In this document: positions 16,125 through 24,407 of the stretch, one piece after another
Numbering within the stretch: the stretch's first letter is position 1
Layout of the letters: every line of letters begins with the position of its first letter
Source of the DNA: Limenecus sp048360435
GTDB taxonomy: Bacteria; Cyanobacteriota; Vampirovibrionia; Gastranaerophilales; Gastranaerophilaceae
NCBI GenBank assembly: GCA_048360435.1
Contig: DBGCOP010000002.1
Coordinates: 67,184 to 131,183 of the forward strand
Length of the DNA: 64,000 nt
Reading direction: 5' to 3'
The notes under the pieces: model-generated
What the model was told of the DNA's origin: nothing
The model's database searches: none
Seen by the model: only the letters and a program-made list of their open reading frames with translations
Made by a program: the position numbers and the translations under genes

Positions 16125-17690
16125 ATGGGATCAACATTAAATGGAATAATGAATATTGCACAACAATCAATCAACAACAACCAGATTGCGTTGAACGTTG
16201 TGAGCAACAATATTTCAAACATGAATACCAAAAATTATACAAGACAACAGGTCGAATTTTCGACACTCAATGCTTATGATTGTTTCAACTGGTGTTCATC
16301 AAGCGGAAGACTAAAAATCGGACACGGTGCGGAAATTACAGGCATAACAAATAAAAGAGCACAATGGCTGGATAATTATTACAGAGGACAAAATTCCGCA
16401 AACGGATACTACAACCAGATTGGCGGAATGACAAGCAATATCGAAAACCTGTTGAATGATGAATTGAGCTCAAACGGACTTGAAAAAAAGCTCTCCGACT
16501 TTTTTGCCGCATCTCAGGCACTTAGCGGAGACCCGACAAATAATGCATACAAAATTGCATTCATAAATGCAGCACAGGATGTTGCGGATATGTTAAACAA
16601 CATGTCCAAAACTCTCAACGGATACATAGAACAATCCGTAGGAACATTTGGAGATCCTGACAGTTTTAATTCTTCATTAATAAAAACAAATGTAGACAGT
16701 CTTGATGACAAACTGGCACAACTTGCTGAATTAAACGGTCAAATTTCAGGAAATGCAAACTCAGGCAGTGCAGCAAATGATTTGAAAGATAAAAGAGATG
16801 CTCTTCTTGATGAAATTTCAGCCATAATACCACTAACTACTACAACAAATGAAAATGGTACAGTTAATGTAATAATTGACGGACAAACAGTAGTAAAAGG
16901 CGGAGACAAAAAACTCACCATCCAAGCTGTGCAAGGTGATGATGCAGATCATCCCGTAAAAATCCAGCTTGTTGATAAAGAAGGAAACATCAAAAAAGAA
17001 GACATAACAGATTCACTCGGAGATTGTCAGCTCACAGGCATATTACAAGCAGGAAGCGGAGAATCTTTCGGCTATAAAACAGTTCTGGATGATTTGGATA
17101 AAATCGCAAGTGCTTTTGCCGAAGAAATGAACCGAATTCAAACACAGGCCGATGCAAACGGAACACCTATGTATATAGGTCCTGACGGCACTCTCGTAGA
17201 ATCAACAACACCTTTGTTTGTAACAAAAGACGGCTCAGGAAACTTTACCGCCGGTAATATAACAATCAATCAGGCTGTTATTGATGACCCGACACTCGTT
17301 GCCACAGCTCGTATGGATCCCAATGCCGCAGATTTTGACGACAAAGCAGTCGGAAACACAGGCAACATGGATCAGTTTAACAACCTTGCAAAAGGCAAAT
17401 TGCCTGCACTCAGCCTGACTGACCCGCCGGGAGAAGGCATGTCACTCACAGATTTCTTGTCGAGCATGATTTCAAAAATAGGTTCTGAAATCGATTCACT
17501 CAACAGTGCTGCAAATGCCCAAAATTCAGTAATGCAACAGGCTGAATCTCAACGAGATGCAATGTACGGAGTTGATTTGAATGAAGAACTGGCAGACCTT
17601 ATCAGATACCAGAGATCATATGAGGCTTCTGCCCGCGTATTTAATGCAGCCAACGAATTAATGCAATTAATTACACAATTAGGCAAATAA
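16125..17690 (+). CDS. flgK: Flagellar hook-associated protein 1 FlgK
   Basis: 521 aa. The N-terminus GIMNIAQQSINNNQIALNVV SNNISNMNT (split across the D0 domain), the adjacent LDNYYRGQN, the conserved EMNRIQTQADANG, and the C-terminus ELADLIRYQRSYEASARVFN are diagnostic of FlgK. It forms the hook-filament junction with FlgL. It lies 18 bp after flgN, its probable chaperone. The middle domain is Asp/Asn/Gly-rich and variable, as usual. Confidence 0.94.
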   Translation: MGSTLNGIMNIAQQSINNNQIALNVVSNNISNMNTKNYTRQQVEFSTLNAYDCFNWCSSSGRLKIGHGAEITGITNKRAQWLDNYYRGQNSANGYYNQIGGMTSNIENLLNDELSSNGLEKKLSDFFAASQALSGDPTNNAYKIAFINAAQDVADMLNNMSKTLNGYIEQSVGTFGDPDSFNSSLIKTNVDSLDDKLAQLAELNGQISGNANSGSAANDLKDKRDALLDEISAIIPLTTTTNENGTVNVIIDGQTVVKGGDKKLTIQAVQGDDADHPVKIQLVDKEGNIKKEDITDSLGDCQLTGILQAGSGESFGYKTVLDDLDKIASAFAEEMNRIQTQADANGTPMYIGPDGTLVESTTPLFVTKDGSGNFTAGNITINQAVIDDPTLVATARMDPNAADFDDKAVGNTGNMDQFNNLAKGKLPALSLTDPPGEGMSLTDFLSSMISKIGSEIDSLNSAANAQNSVMQQAESQRDAMYGVDLNEELADLIRYQRSYEASARVFNAANELMQLITQLGK

Positions 17691-17708
17691 AATTTGAGGT
17701 AAATAAAA

Positions 17709-18641
17709 ATGATGAGAGTAACCAGTTATACAACGCAAAATATGCTCAATAATATAACATCACAACAGAGCAAACTATATGAGCTTTATAATAAAATCAA
17801 TAACAATCAGAATATTACAAATATCTCTGAAAACCCTATTGATGCAGCAACTCTCATCAGGTTGAACAAACAGCTTTCTGAAATCGGAGCATATGCCAAA
17901 AACGTTGAATCAGCAAAAACACAAATCACTGCACAGGATGAAATCTTTTCGACAATAGTTGAAAAAATGCAAAGAATCAACGACCTTGCCATTCAAGCAT
18001 CAAACACACCGACAGGTGAGGACGGATTCAACGCATGCCTGCTTGAAATTCAACAGCTGAAAGAAAACATTGTGGATTTGGCAAACACACAATATGACGG
18101 AAAATATATTTTTGCAGGCACAAACGTAACAACAAAACCGTTTGAGCTTGCAGACGACGGGACTATAACTTATCATGGCACACCTGCAAACAATACCGCA
18201 GGTTATGAAAGAACTCTTGAAATTGCAGACGGCGTAAAAATCGAACTCAACAGCTCAGGTGATACAATCTTCGGCACCTATGATCCGAATGACCCGGCAA
18301 ACAGCTCAGGTCTTTTCAAAGTGCTCGGTGATTTGGAAACAATCCTGAAAGCAGACCCCATGGACAATGAAGCTGTAAGTGCACAGCTGGATGAAATTCA
18401 AGGGGCAATCAAACATATTTCGGAAATTCAATCGGTTCACAGCACAACTGTTTCAAAACTCACAATGACAGGAGAACTTTTGAGCAATACGGAATTGACT
18501 CTTACATCACAAAAAGCTGAAATTTCCGAAGTAGATATGACAAAAGCAATTTCGGACCTCGTACAGCAGAATTATGCTTTGCAAGCATCAATGCAAGCAT
18601 ACACAATCATATCAAACCAATCGTTATTGGATTACATCTAA
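17709..18641 (+). CDS. flgL: Flagellar hook-associated protein 3 FlgL
   Basis: 310 aa. The flagellin-like N-terminus (MRVTSYTTQNMLNNITSQQS, then NQNITNISENPIDAATLIRL) and the FlgL signature ANTQYDGKYIFAGTNVTTKP are present. The C-terminal coiled coil ends QASMQAYTIISNQSLLDYI. It joins FlgK to the flagellin filament. It is the last gene of the operon. Two ATGs in a row (17709, 17712) precede the conserved start. An imperfect terminator follows. Confidence 0.93.
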   Translation: MMRVTSYTTQNMLNNITSQQSKLYELYNKINNNQNITNISENPIDAATLIRLNKQLSEIGAYAKNVESAKTQITAQDEIFSTIVEKMQRINDLAIQASNTPTGEDGFNACLLEIQQLKENIVDLANTQYDGKYIFAGTNVTTKPFELADDGTITYHGTPANNTAGYERTLEIADGVKIELNSSGDTIFGTYDPNDPANSSGLFKVLGDLETILKADPMDNEAVSAQLDEIQGAIKHISEIQSVHSTTVSKLTMTGELLSNTELTLTSQKAEISEVDMTKAISDLVQQNYALQASMQAYTIISNQSLLDYI

Positions 18642-18681
18642 ACAATAACAAAAAAGTTTAATCTTACCATTATTTATTTAC

Positions 18682-18716
18682 GGGCGTTACTAGGGAAACA
18701 ATAGGATGCCCTTTTT
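18682..18716 (+). terminator. Probable intrinsic terminator of the flagellar operon
   Basis: GGGC (18682-18685) pairs with GCCC (18708-18711), extended by wobble pairs, and TTTTT follows directly. The long imperfect loop makes it weaker than other terminators here. The T-run abuts the smpB stop codon on the other strand. Confidence 0.55.
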
Positions 18717-18721
18717 ATTTT

Positions 18722-19171
18722 TTATCTGATTTTGAAATTTCTGGCTATGTCTCTGTCCATGGTCTTTTTGGCAATATCTTCACGTTTGTCATAAAGTTGT
18801 TTACCTTTTGCCAGAGCAATTTCACATTTTGCCCAGCCGTTTTCAAGAAAGAGATTCAGGGGCACAATTGTGTATTTTTCTTTTTTAACTTTGCCTGCCA
18901 TTTTCAAAATTTCACTTTTGTTCAAGAGCAGTTTTCTTTTTCTGTCAGGGTCGGGGTTGAAGCGGTTTCCTTGTTCATAAGGACTAATATGCACGTTATA
19001 GAGCCAGACTTCGTTGTCTTCAATTTTTGCAAAGCCGTCTTTGAGATTAACTGCTCCTTTTCTTATAGACTTAATTTCGGTTCCTGTCAGAACCATGCCT
19101 GCATCAAACTTTTCGACTATTGTATAGTCGTGAAAAGCTTTTTTGTTGTTTGAGATTATTTTTCTGCCCAT
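18722..19171 (-). CDS. smpB: SsrA-binding protein SmpB
   Basis: 149 aa, standard length. It binds tmRNA and brings it to stalled ribosomes in trans-translation. Markers: NKKAFHDYTIVEKFDAGMVL, TGTEIKSIRKGAVNLKDGFA, and the basic tail GKQLYDKREDIAKKTMDRDI. It is convergent with the flagellar operon. No ssrA (tmRNA) gene was recognised in the window. Confidence 0.96.
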   Translation of the reverse strand: MGRKIISNNKKAFHDYTIVEKFDAGMVLTGTEIKSIRKGAVNLKDGFAKIEDNEVWLYNVHISPYEQGNRFNPDPDRKRKLLLNKSEILKMAGKVKKEKYTIVPLNLFLENGWAKCEIALAKGKQLYDKREDIAKKTMDRDIARNFKIR

Positions 19172-19252
19172 AATTTTTACCTGTTGTTATTTTAACATCA
19201 AAAAGCAAAAAATATTTATTTCAACAATTGTACAACTTTCACGCCAAAATAA

Positions 19253-19420
19253 TCAGTCATTAAATTTGTCATGAATAAAATTTTTCAAAAATAAAATTTC
19301 ATCAATACAAGTTCTTATTTCTATAAGGCATTCTATTATGCTGTTGGTAGCTTCGTTTGTATTTTTTAAATTTGAGTCTATTCTTTGAACTATCGCTCTA
19401 TGAATTTCTTCTTTGTTCAC
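19253..19420 (-). CDS. Small helical protein of unknown function (divergent module 2 partner), paralogue of the one at 4343
   Basis: 55 aa from a GTG at 19420, preceded by AAAAAGGAGATTATT, the same leader as its paralogue. It begins MNKEEIHRAIVQRIDSNLKN and contains IIECLIEIRTCIDEILFLKN. 37 of 55 residues are identical to the protein at 4343-4510, with both cysteines kept. It is divergent from the 68-residue regulator at 19568 across a 147-bp gap rich in inverted repeats. No family recognised. Conservation in two places and a shared leader argue that it is translated. Confidence 0.75.
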   Translation of the reverse strand: MNKEEIHRAIVQRIDSNLKNTNEATNSIIECLIEIRTCIDEILFLKNFIHDKFND

Positions 19421-19465
19421 AATAATCTCCTTTTTATTAAGTATTATTTCATAATTTTAGGCTTA

Positions 19466-19533
19466 TTTGTGATTAAAATCACAAAAACATGATTAACAAT
19501 ACAAGAAAAGTCAAAATATGTCAACTTAATCAT
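19466..19533. promoter_or_regulatory. Candidate operators in module 2 divergent gap
   Basis: TTTGTGATTAAAATCACAAA (19466-19485) is a near-perfect 20-bp palindrome (9 of 10 arm positions). A second pair, ATGATTAA (19489-19496) and TTAATCAT (19526-19533), forms an inverted repeat with a 29-bp spacer. The position between two divergent small genes suits an autoregulatory operator. Confidence 0.55.
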
Positions 19534-19567
19534 AAAAATATAAAATAAGTAATAAAAGGATGAATCT

Positions 19568-19774
19568 ATGACAATAAAAAGAAAATTAAAATCATTATTA
19601 GCTGAAGAAGAAATCAAACTAAAAGATATAGCACAAATGCTTGCAGAAAAAAGGAATTGCAAAGTTTTGGCTAACGGTTTATCACAAAAGATAAATAGAG
19701 GTTCAATGAAATTTGATGAAGTGGAAGAAATACTAGAACTTATCGGGTATGAAATTGAATTCAAAAAGAAATAG
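19568..19774 (+). CDS. Small helix-turn-helix-like regulator, 68 aa (module 2)
   Basis: It begins MTIKRKLKSLLAEEEIKLKD and ends FDEVEEILELIGYEIEFKKK. The pattern (IAQMLAEK... LSQKINRG...VEEILELIGYEIEF) resembles the five-helix XRE fold: a K-rich recognition segment followed by a stabilising helix and a final beta-strand. It has the same length as, and about 46% identity with, the protein at 28477. AAAGGATGA precedes the ATG. It is likely a dimeric DNA-binding protein acting on the palindromes just upstream. Confidence 0.72.
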   Translation: MTIKRKLKSLLAEEEIKLKDIAQMLAEKRNCKVLANGLSQKINRGSMKFDEVEEILELIGYEIEFKKK

Positions 19775-19862
19775 TTAACGCTTCTTATAAGGATTTTGCA
19801 CAGAATCGTTTTTTGACTATAATTGAACTACAAATGTACATTTTAATTATAGGTGGATAACT

Positions 19863-22352
19863 GTGATAAAAGAACAATATTTTCCTCAGGAAATTGAAAA
19901 ACACTGGCAAAAAGACTGGGAAGAAAACAAATTCGGCAAAACTTACGACGATTCAGACAAACCTAAATATTATGCTCTGTCTATGTTTCCTTACCCGTCA
20001 GGCAAACTGCATATGGGACACGTCAGAAACTATACAATCACTGACGTAATTGCACGTTTCAAAAAAATGCACGGCTTCAACGTCCTTCACCCGATTGGCT
20101 GGGACAGCTTCGGTCTGCCTGCTGAAAACGCAGCAATCCAGCACGGTGAAAGCCCTGAAAAATGGACTGATGAAAATATTTCTTATATGAAAATGCAACT
20201 GAAAAAACTCGGCCTTATGTATGACTGGGACAGAGAAGTTGCAACCTGCAAACCCGATTATTACAAATGGACTCAATGGCTGTTTTTACAATTGTATAAA
20301 AAAGGTCTCGCTTATAAAAAAGAAGCTGCCGTAAACTGGTGCGACCACTGTGCAACAGTTCTTGCCAATGAACAGGTAATTGACGGCAAGTGCTGGAGAT
20401 GTGACAGCGTTGTTGAGAAAAAATATCTTTCACAATGGTTCTTAAAAATTACCGATTACGCAGAACAGCTTTTGCAGGATATTGATAAGCTTGAAGGCTG
20501 GCCTGACAGCGTAAAAATCATGCAAAAAAACTGGATAGGAAAATCAGAAGGTGCCATTTTCAGATTTAAAGTTAAAGAAATCGAAGGAATGGAAGTTCCT
20601 GTTTATACAACAAGACCCGATACAGTACACGGTATTACATATCTTGTTGTTGCACCTGAATACAAAGATATTGAAAAATTAACAACACCTGAAAATAAAG
20701 AGGCTGTTGAAGCTTACAGAGCCAACGCTCGTAAAATGACAGAAATCGAAAGACTTTCAACAGAACGTGTAAAAACAGGTGTTCCTCTGGGCACTCACTG
20801 TATAAATCCGTTTACCGGCGAAGAATTCCCTCTGTGGACAGCAGATTATGCACTTGTTGAGTACGGCACAGGCGCTGTTATGGCTGTACCTACTCACGAT
20901 GAAAGGGATTTTGATTTTGCTAAAAAATATAATCTTCCAATGAAGGTTGTTATTCAAAATCCTGAAAATCCTTCTGACTGCAAAGATGCAGCTTATACAG
21001 AACCCGGTGTGCTTATCAACTCTAATGAGTTTGACGGAATGAAAAACGAAGAAGCCAAAAAAGCTATTACACAAAAAGCTGTGGATGGCGGTTTCGGTGA
21101 ATTCAAAACTCAATACAGACTTCGTGACTGGTTAATTTCAAGACAAAGATACTGGGGTGCACCGATTCCTATTGTTTATTGTGAAAAATGCGGCCCTCAG
21201 CCTGTACCGGAAGACCAGCTCCCTGTCAAACTACCCGAAGATGTTGATTTCAAAGTAAAAGGAAAATCACCAATTCTTACATCAAAAACTTTCCTTGAAA
21301 CAACATGTCCTTGCTGCGGCGGAAAAGCTACCCGTGAAACAGATACAATGGATACATTCATTTGTTCAAGCTGGTATTACATGCGTTATGCTGACGCAAA
21401 AAATGCAGATGCACCATTCAGCAAAGAACTTGTTAACAAATGGCTGCCTGTTGACCAGTATGTAGGCGGTATTGAGCACGCTATTTTACACCTGTTATAT
21501 TCAAGATTTTTCACAAAAGCATTGAAAGACTTGGGTCTTGTTGATTTTGACGAGCCGTTCAAAAATCTTTTAACTCAAGGTATGGTGTTGAAAGACGGTT
21601 CAAAAATGTCTAAGTCAAAAGGCAACACTGTTGACCCTGATGAAATCTTTGAAAACTACGGAGCTGACACAGCAAGATTGTTCATTCTTTCTGATTCACC
21701 GCCGGCAAGAGACTTTGACTGGTCTGACGCAGGTGTCGAAGGCTGTTACAAATTCCTCAACAGAGTTTGGAGATTATACTCATCAAATCAGGACAATTTG
21801 ATTCTTGATTATAAACTGCCTGAAGATGTTTCTACACTTTCAAAAGAAAACAATGACCTTGTGCGTACAACTCACATTGCAATTAAGGGCATTACTCAGG
21901 ATATATCCAACGAATTCCAGTTCAATACGGTTATTTCAAAATATCGTGAGTTTGTTAATGCAATATATGACTACGCCGGCAAAAAGACTCAATTTAATGA
22001 CGAAGACAAAAATGTCTTGAGCTTTGCGCTTGTTACATTGTTAAAACTTATGGCACCTACAACAGTCCATTTGACAGAAGAAATTTATCATCAGATAGGC
22101 GGCAAAGGTTCAATTCACGAATCTGAATGGCCGAAATATGAAGACAAACTCGCCAAAACTTCCGCAATAACACTCGTTGTTCAGGTAAACGGCAAAGTTA
22201 AAGATAAAATCGAAGTTGATTCGGAATCAACAAAAGAAGAGCTTGAAAAAGCAGCTAATGAAAGCGAAAAAGTTAAACAGGCTGTTGAAGGAAAAACAAT
22301 TGTCAAAACCATTGTAGTTCCGGGCAGACTGGTTAATATTGTTGTAAAATAA
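19863..22352 (+). CDS. leuS: Leucyl-tRNA synthetase
   Basis: 829 aa, class I synthetase of the bacterial type. Motif HMGH in SGKLHMGHVRNYTITD; Zn-like CDHCATVLANEQVIDGKCWRC; the CP1 editing domain with TTRPDTVHGITYLVVAPEY and GTGAVMAVPTHDERDF; KMSKS in DGSKMSKSKGNTVDPDE; and a C-terminal domain. GTG start at 19863 after AGGTGG, followed by the conserved IKEQYFPQEIEKHWQKDWEE. Monocistronic, with a strong terminator. Confidence 0.98.
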   Translation: MIKEQYFPQEIEKHWQKDWEENKFGKTYDDSDKPKYYALSMFPYPSGKLHMGHVRNYTITDVIARFKKMHGFNVLHPIGWDSFGLPAENAAIQHGESPEKWTDENISYMKMQLKKLGLMYDWDREVATCKPDYYKWTQWLFLQLYKKGLAYKKEAAVNWCDHCATVLANEQVIDGKCWRCDSVVEKKYLSQWFLKITDYAEQLLQDIDKLEGWPDSVKIMQKNWIGKSEGAIFRFKVKEIEGMEVPVYTTRPDTVHGITYLVVAPEYKDIEKLTTPENKEAVEAYRANARKMTEIERLSTERVKTGVPLGTHCINPFTGEEFPLWTADYALVEYGTGAVMAVPTHDERDFDFAKKYNLPMKVVIQNPENPSDCKDAAYTEPGVLINSNEFDGMKNEEAKKAITQKAVDGGFGEFKTQYRLRDWLISRQRYWGAPIPIVYCEKCGPQPVPEDQLPVKLPEDVDFKVKGKSPILTSKTFLETTCPCCGGKATRETDTMDTFICSSWYYMRYADAKNADAPFSKELVNKWLPVDQYVGGIEHAILHLLYSRFFTKALKDLGLVDFDEPFKNLLTQGMVLKDGSKMSKSKGNTVDPDEIFENYGADTARLFILSDSPPARDFDWSDAGVEGCYKFLNRVWRLYSSNQDNLILDYKLPEDVSTLSKENNDLVRTTHIAIKGITQDISNEFQFNTVISKYREFVNAIYDYAGKKTQFNDEDKNVLSFALVTLLKLMAPTTVHLTEEIYHQIGGKGSIHESEWPKYEDKLAKTSAITLVVQVNGKVKDKIEVDSESTKEELEKAANESEKVKQAVEGKTIVKTIVVPGRLVNIVVK

Positions 22353-22380
22353 TATTACTGAGACTTAACACTTTGCAAAA

Positions 22381-22416
22381 AAGTCACGATTAATTGTTAC
22401 AATCGTGACTTTTTTA
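22381..22416 (+). terminator. Intrinsic terminator of leuS
   Basis: AAGTCACGATT and AATCGTGACTT form a perfect 11-bp stem around a 9-nt loop, followed by a T-run. Confidence 0.92.
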
Positions 22417-22573
22417 TTAAGCTTATACACCACACTGAAATTCAATAATATTACGACATTTGTAGTTTTGGAAGAAAAATTTTTCTGAACAAATGTAAAA
22501 ATTAAACATTTTTATGCAAAAAAGCATGCGTAATTGTGTTTATATAAATGTAGGAAAGTGAAGGTGTTCTTTA

Positions 22574-22723
22574 ATGTATAGTCCAGAATTTATGAGATTT
22601 TTAATTGGCCGTGACGCAGATGATTTTATTAAAAATGAAAAAAAACCTGAAAACAAATCAGGAGAAAACATAATCTATCGCTATACAAAGCTGGCAACCG
22701 TGCCGATTGAAATAAAAAAGTAA
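22574..22723 (+). CDS. Small hypothetical protein, 49 aa
   Basis: ATG at 22574 after AAGGTG; stop 22721-22723. It begins MYSPEFMRFLIGRDADDFIK and ends IYRYTKLATVPIEIKK. It is basic with no hydrophobic segment. It has its own ~220-nt AT-rich upstream region and a strong terminator right after the stop, so it looks like an independent transcription unit. Not similar to the other small proteins here. No family recognised. Confidence 0.55.
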   Translation: MYSPEFMRFLIGRDADDFIKNEKKPENKSGENIIYRYTKLATVPIEIKK

Positions 22724-22747
22724 ATCTGTTTAAAATTTAATAAAAAA

Positions 22748-22779
22748 ATACTCCTTAATTTTCTAAGGAGTATTTTTTT
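22748..22779. terminator. Bidirectional intrinsic terminator
   Basis: ATACTCCTTA / TAAGGAGTAT is a perfect 10-bp stem with a 6-nt loop, flanked by an A-run and a T-run. It serves the small gene at 22574 and the minus-strand DUF1858 gene ending at 22800. Confidence 0.9.
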
Positions 22780-22799
22780 ACCTAATATTTACACTCAGA

Positions 22800-23009
22800 C
22801 TAATTATTAGCTTCAATCAAAGCATTAATTTCTTCTACCATAACATCAGGGTCAACGCCGTGAACTTTTGCACCTGCTTCAAGGTTTTCGAATCTTGCAG
22901 CTGCACATCCAATACATCCAAGACCATATTTGGCAAATACTTCTAATGCTTCCGGGTAATTTTGAACTATCTCAATTAGTCCCATTTCTTTTGTAACTTT
23001 TCCTGCCAT
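22800..23009 (-). CDS. DUF1858 domain protein (hybrid-cluster-associated disulfide redox type)
   Basis: 69 aa, the whole length of the domain. It shows MGLIEIVQNYPEALEVFAKY, then CIGCAAARFENLEAGAKVHG with the conserved CxxC, and ends EEINALIEANN. Members are small cytoplasmic proteins thought to act as redox or sulfur-handling partners, often in anaerobes. It stands alone here with AAGGAT upstream. Function by family only. Confidence 0.85.
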   Translation of the reverse strand: MAGKVTKEMGLIEIVQNYPEALEVFAKYGLGCIGCAAARFENLEAGAKVHGVDPDVMVEEINALIEANN

Positions 23010-23109
23010 AATGTGTTTATCCTTTCACTTGCCGAAATCGGCTTTATTTGACTTTAGTCTGTTTTTCATTAATTAGATTATACATTAAAATTTTTTTGTG
23101 GGGTATGCC

Positions 23110-23316
23110 GTGACATTTATAAAAAGTTTTTTAAAAAAAATAAAAGATATGTTTGTGATTCCTCAAAGCCCGATAGGCTTGAAATCTATGGGAATTCAAA
23201 GCAACTACCTCAATAAAGTATATAAATCAAAATACAGCATAAGTCGTTTTCAAAATGACCTGATATCTCCTGTGAATGAACCCTTCTTTTTTGAGCCGTT
23301 CTTTTTTCCAAATTAA
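23110..23316 (+). CDS. Small hypothetical protein, 68 aa
   Basis: GTG at 23110 has GGGG 6 nt upstream; a GTG at 23098 would add four residues. It begins MTFIKSFLKKIKDMFVIPQS and ends in a striking Phe/Pro/Glu-rich tail (EPFFFEPFFFPN). The basic amphipathic N-terminus may touch the membrane. No family recognised, and the call rests on an open frame and a plausible ribosome binding site only. Confidence 0.4.
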   Translation: MTFIKSFLKKIKDMFVIPQSPIGLKSMGIQSNYLNKVYKSKYSISRFQNDLISPVNEPFFFEPFFFPN

Positions 23317-23498
23317 AAAAAATCGGCTATTCATTCTACAATTTCTTGTAAAATCTAAGCCGAGATGGATAGAATTAGTATTACGGAGTTTATAGAGGAG
23401 TTTACACATGCATGAAATCTTGAGATAAAAATTTTTGCTATTTTTAATATTAAATATGAACAAATATTAAGCTGAATTTTTATGTTATCCTTATAATT

Positions 23499-24407
23499 AT
23501 GGAAAAATTATTATTTTGGCTAAATTGTACACGAGCATATTCTCTTCCCATGTCAGTAATGGCGTGGCTGATACCTTTTACTTTAGGATATTTAAACAAC
23601 GGCAAAGTCTTCTACGGATTTCTGGCACTTTTGGGAATAATCTGCGCACATCTGGGAGCGAACCTGTTTGATGACATAATTGATTACAAAAACTATTTGA
23701 AAAATAAAAAAACAGAACAAACTATTAATTTAAAAAAAGGCAAATGCCAATATTTTTTAGACAACAAATTATCTTTGATTCTGGCAGTGAAAGCCGTAAT
23801 CATACTTTTTGCAATAGCTCTTTTGATAGGTTTTTATTTCATTGAAATCTATCGTCTTCCGGTTCTTGTCATTATGGCAATCACAGGAGTTCTTTGTCTT
23901 TTATATCCGAAATCAGGCTATTTCGCTTTGAGTGAAATTATAATCGGAACCATCTTTTCACCGCTCCTTTTTACAGGTGTTTATTACGTAATGACAGGCA
24001 CTTTTTCACTAAAACTCCTCTGGCTTTCATTGTCGTTCGCACTTGTGACGATAACACTTTTGTATACGGATTTCTTTCTGGACTTTAATTCTGACAAAGC
24101 CGAAGGGAAAAAAACTCTTTGTACCATTTCAGGAAGCAAACATAACGCATATTATCTTTATATTTTCATAATTTTCTTGATATACGCAAACCTGTTTCTG
24201 GGCATACATGCACATATTTTTCCTTTAAAATATGCAATCATTTTTATTTCTGCATTATATGCACTAAAAACAATAGGTCAGCTTCAAAACTATATTGATA
24301 AAGAAATCAAAGACGAAAAAGAGTTTATGACAGCAATGAACACCACACAAAAGTTTATAGCACTTTTTACCGTGTTGTGTTTAATTTGTTTTTATCTGAC
24401 AAAATAG
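23499..24407 (+). CDS. UbiA-family prenyltransferase (MenA-like)
   Basis: 302 aa with about eight hydrophobic helices. The first Asp-rich motif appears as GANLFDDIIDYKN (an N-x-x-DD-x-x-D form), and the second loop region LYTDFFLDFNSDKAEGKKTL carries the D-x3-D variant. UbiA enzymes attach polyprenyl chains to aromatic acceptors in the membrane, as in menaquinone synthesis. The acceptor cannot be told; no men or ubi gene adjoins it. It is tail-to-tail with the HD-GYP gene, with no gap. Confidence 0.8.
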   Translation: MEKLLFWLNCTRAYSLPMSVMAWLIPFTLGYLNNGKVFYGFLALLGIICAHLGANLFDDIIDYKNYLKNKKTEQTINLKKGKCQYFLDNKLSLILAVKAVIILFAIALLIGFYFIEIYRLPVLVIMAITGVLCLLYPKSGYFALSEIIIGTIFSPLLFTGVYYVMTGTFSLKLLWLSLSFALVTITLLYTDFFLDFNSDKAEGKKTLCTISGSKHNAYYLYIFIIFLIYANLFLGIHAHIFPLKYAIIFISALYALKTIGQLQNYIDKEIKDEKEFMTAMNTTQKFIALFTVLCLICFYLTK

